Of a stretch of 64,000 bases of DNA, positions 62,589 through 64,000 are shown one piece after another. Below the pieces are notes generated by a model that worked only from the letters and a program-made list of their open reading frames with translations, was not told the DNA's origin and did not search any database. The first letter of the stretch is position 1; each line of letters begins with the position of its first letter. Made by a program: the position numbers and the translations under genes. The stretch spans positions 3,348,001-3,412,000 of the forward strand of contig JARDVN010000001.1 of the NCBI GenBank assembly GCA_028994555.1. Direction: 5' to 3'. The stretch is from Citrobacter amalonaticus. Its GTDB lineage: Bacteria; Pseudomonadota; Gammaproteobacteria; Enterobacterales; Enterobacteriaceae.

Positions 62589-64000
62589 ATGTCGTTAACG
62601 AATCCGTTATTGAGTCGCAGTCTGTTACCGTATCAGGCCCCCCGCTTTGATCTGATTCAGACTGAACATTATCGTCCCGCTTTTGACGAAGGGATGAAGC
62701 AAAAGCGCGCGGAGATCGCCGCCATTACTGGCAATAGCGATTCTCCTGATTTTGCCAATACCGTTCTGGCGCTGGAGAAAAGTGGTGAAGTGCTGACCCG
62801 CGTCACCAGTGTCTTCTTCGCCATGACCTCGGCACATACCAATGATGAACTTCAACGTCTTGATGAGGCGTTTTCAGCCGAACTCGCGGAACTGGCAAAT
62901 GATATCTGGCTGAACAGCTCGCTGTTTTCGCGCGTCGACCATGTCTGGCAGCAACGCGATGCGTTGGGGCTTGACGATGAATCCGTGCGTCTGATTGAGG
63001 TAACACATCAGCGTTTTGTCCTTGCCGGGGCACAACTGAGCGACGCCGACAAAGCGCAGCTCCGGGCGCTTAATACCGAAGCCGCGATGCTCACCAGCCA
63101 GTTTAACCAGCGCCTGCTGGCGGCAAATAAATCTGGCGGACTGGTAGTCGATTATGCCCATCAACTGGAAGGACTCAGCGCAGAAGAGATTGCCCTCGCG
63201 CGACAGGCGGCGAGCGAAAAAGGGCTCACCGAGGGATGGCTGATACCGCTACTGAATACCACGCAGCAACCGGCATTAAGTGCGCTGCGCGATCGCCAGA
63301 CCCGGAAGAATCTCTTTAACGCCAGCTGGCATCGCGCTGAAAAAGGGGACGGCAATGATACTCGCGAGCTAATCCAGCGACTGGTCGCGATCCGCGCCAC
63401 CCAGACGCAGCTGTTGGGTTTCCCGGATTATGCATCATGGAAAATCGCCGATCAGATGGCGAAAACGCCGGAGGCCGCGCTGGCCTTTATGCGCGCCATC
63501 GTTCCCGCCGCGCGACAGCGGGCCCTGCATGAACTGGCCGATATTCAGCAGGTGATTGATGATGAACAGGGCGGATTTACCGCACAGGCGTGGGACTGGT
63601 CGTTTTATGCCGGGCAGGTTCGTCGCGCAAAATACGCGTTAGATGAATCACTGCTCAAACCGTATTTCGAACTGAATACCGTTTTGCACGAAGGGGTGTT
63701 CTGGACGGCCAACCAACTGTTTGGCATCACATTCATCGAGCGCTTTGATATTCCGGTCTATCATCCGGATGTGCGCGTCTGGGAAATTTTCGATCATAAC
63801 GGCGTCGGGCTGGCGCTTTTTTTACGGCGATTTCTTTGCCCGGGATTCGAAAAGCGGCGGCGCCTGGATGGGGAATTTTGTTGAGCAGTCGACGCTTAAC
63901 GAAACCCGGCCGGTCATCTACAACGTCTGTAATTATCAGAAGCCCGCAGCGGGACAACCTGCGTTATTACTCTGGGATGATGTCATTACGCTGTTTCATG
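62589..64000 (+). CDS. dcp: Dipeptidyl carboxypeptidase Dcp, 3' end outside window, one homopolymer frameshift
   Basis: M3-family zinc peptidase that removes C-terminal dipeptides. About 470 of roughly 680 residues are present; the window ends at the first His of the zinc motif (expected HEFGH), within LLLWDDVITLFH. The N-terminal helical part and DIPVYHPDVRVWEIFDHNG match E. coli. The frame breaks at a seven-T run (63817-63823), where GLALFYGDFFA needs six; the downstream frame continues to the window end. AGGAGTGAAAG precedes the ATG at 62589. Confidence 0.93.

Overview
The window is an ordinary piece of enterobacterial chromosome from the replication terminus. Gene content, order and protein sequences match the E. 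coli K-12 stretch that runs from dtpA and nth through tus to dcp, here in reversed orientation. Several accessory genes point to a Citrobacter/Salmonella-like relative rather than E. coli itself: an OsmU-type glycine betaine ABC operon, an M32 carboxypeptidase, an autotransporter, and an MFS gene beside rspA. The uid glucuronide genes and hdhA are missing between ydgA and malI. The genus is inferred from memory of the families. No prophage, insertion sequence, CRISPR array, tRNA or rRNA gene was seen.

Layout. 1-7.9 kb: 3'-truncated dtpA, then nth and the electron-transport operon rsxABCDGE (minus strand), and ydgK. 8-10.9 kb: cnu, blr, ydgJ, add. 11-15 kb: malY-malX and divergent malI with two mirror-image operators. 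15-21.2 kb: ydgA, manA, fumA, fumC. 21.2-24.7 kb: tus with its Ter site, rstB, rstA, ydgC. 24.7-34.5 kb: folM, ydgI, ydgH, pntAB, tqsA, mdtJI with a leader ORF, ydgD. 34.6-41.5 kb: asr-ydgU, M32 peptidase, an uncharacterised 30-residue ORF, ynfM, ynfL, mlc, ynfK. 41.5-45 kb: osmU-type operon. 45.2-50.4 kb: dmsD and a DMSO/selenate reductase operon, then ynfD. 50.6-53.2 kb: autotransporter. 53.8-56 kb: ynfC, speG, ynfB, ynfA. 56.2-61.6 kb: hexonate cluster rspA, MFS transporter, ydfI, ydfZ, rspR. 61.7-64 kb: ydfG and 5' part of dcp.

The most striking property is not biological. Thirty recognisable genes, nearly all of them conserved enterobacterial ones, are interrupted by single-base frameshifts. 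All 41 breaks are one extra base inside a homopolymer run (usually G/C 5 to 6 or A/T 5-6 to 6-7). Removing that base restores full-length proteins, usually of exactly the family length. I read this as homopolymer over-calling in the sequence, so these genes are annotated as CDS spanning the break, not as pseudogenes.

Functional links visible here: RstA, encoded at 24 kb, has a matching RstA box before asr at 35.2 kb. Mlc has an operator-like palindrome before its own gene. The promoters of rspA and ydfI share a nearly identical 14-bp motif at the same distance from the start codon, which makes it a candidate RspR operator joining the hexonate genes. The Ter site polarity and five GGGNAGGG octamers on the plus strand agree that dif lies beyond the right end of the window.
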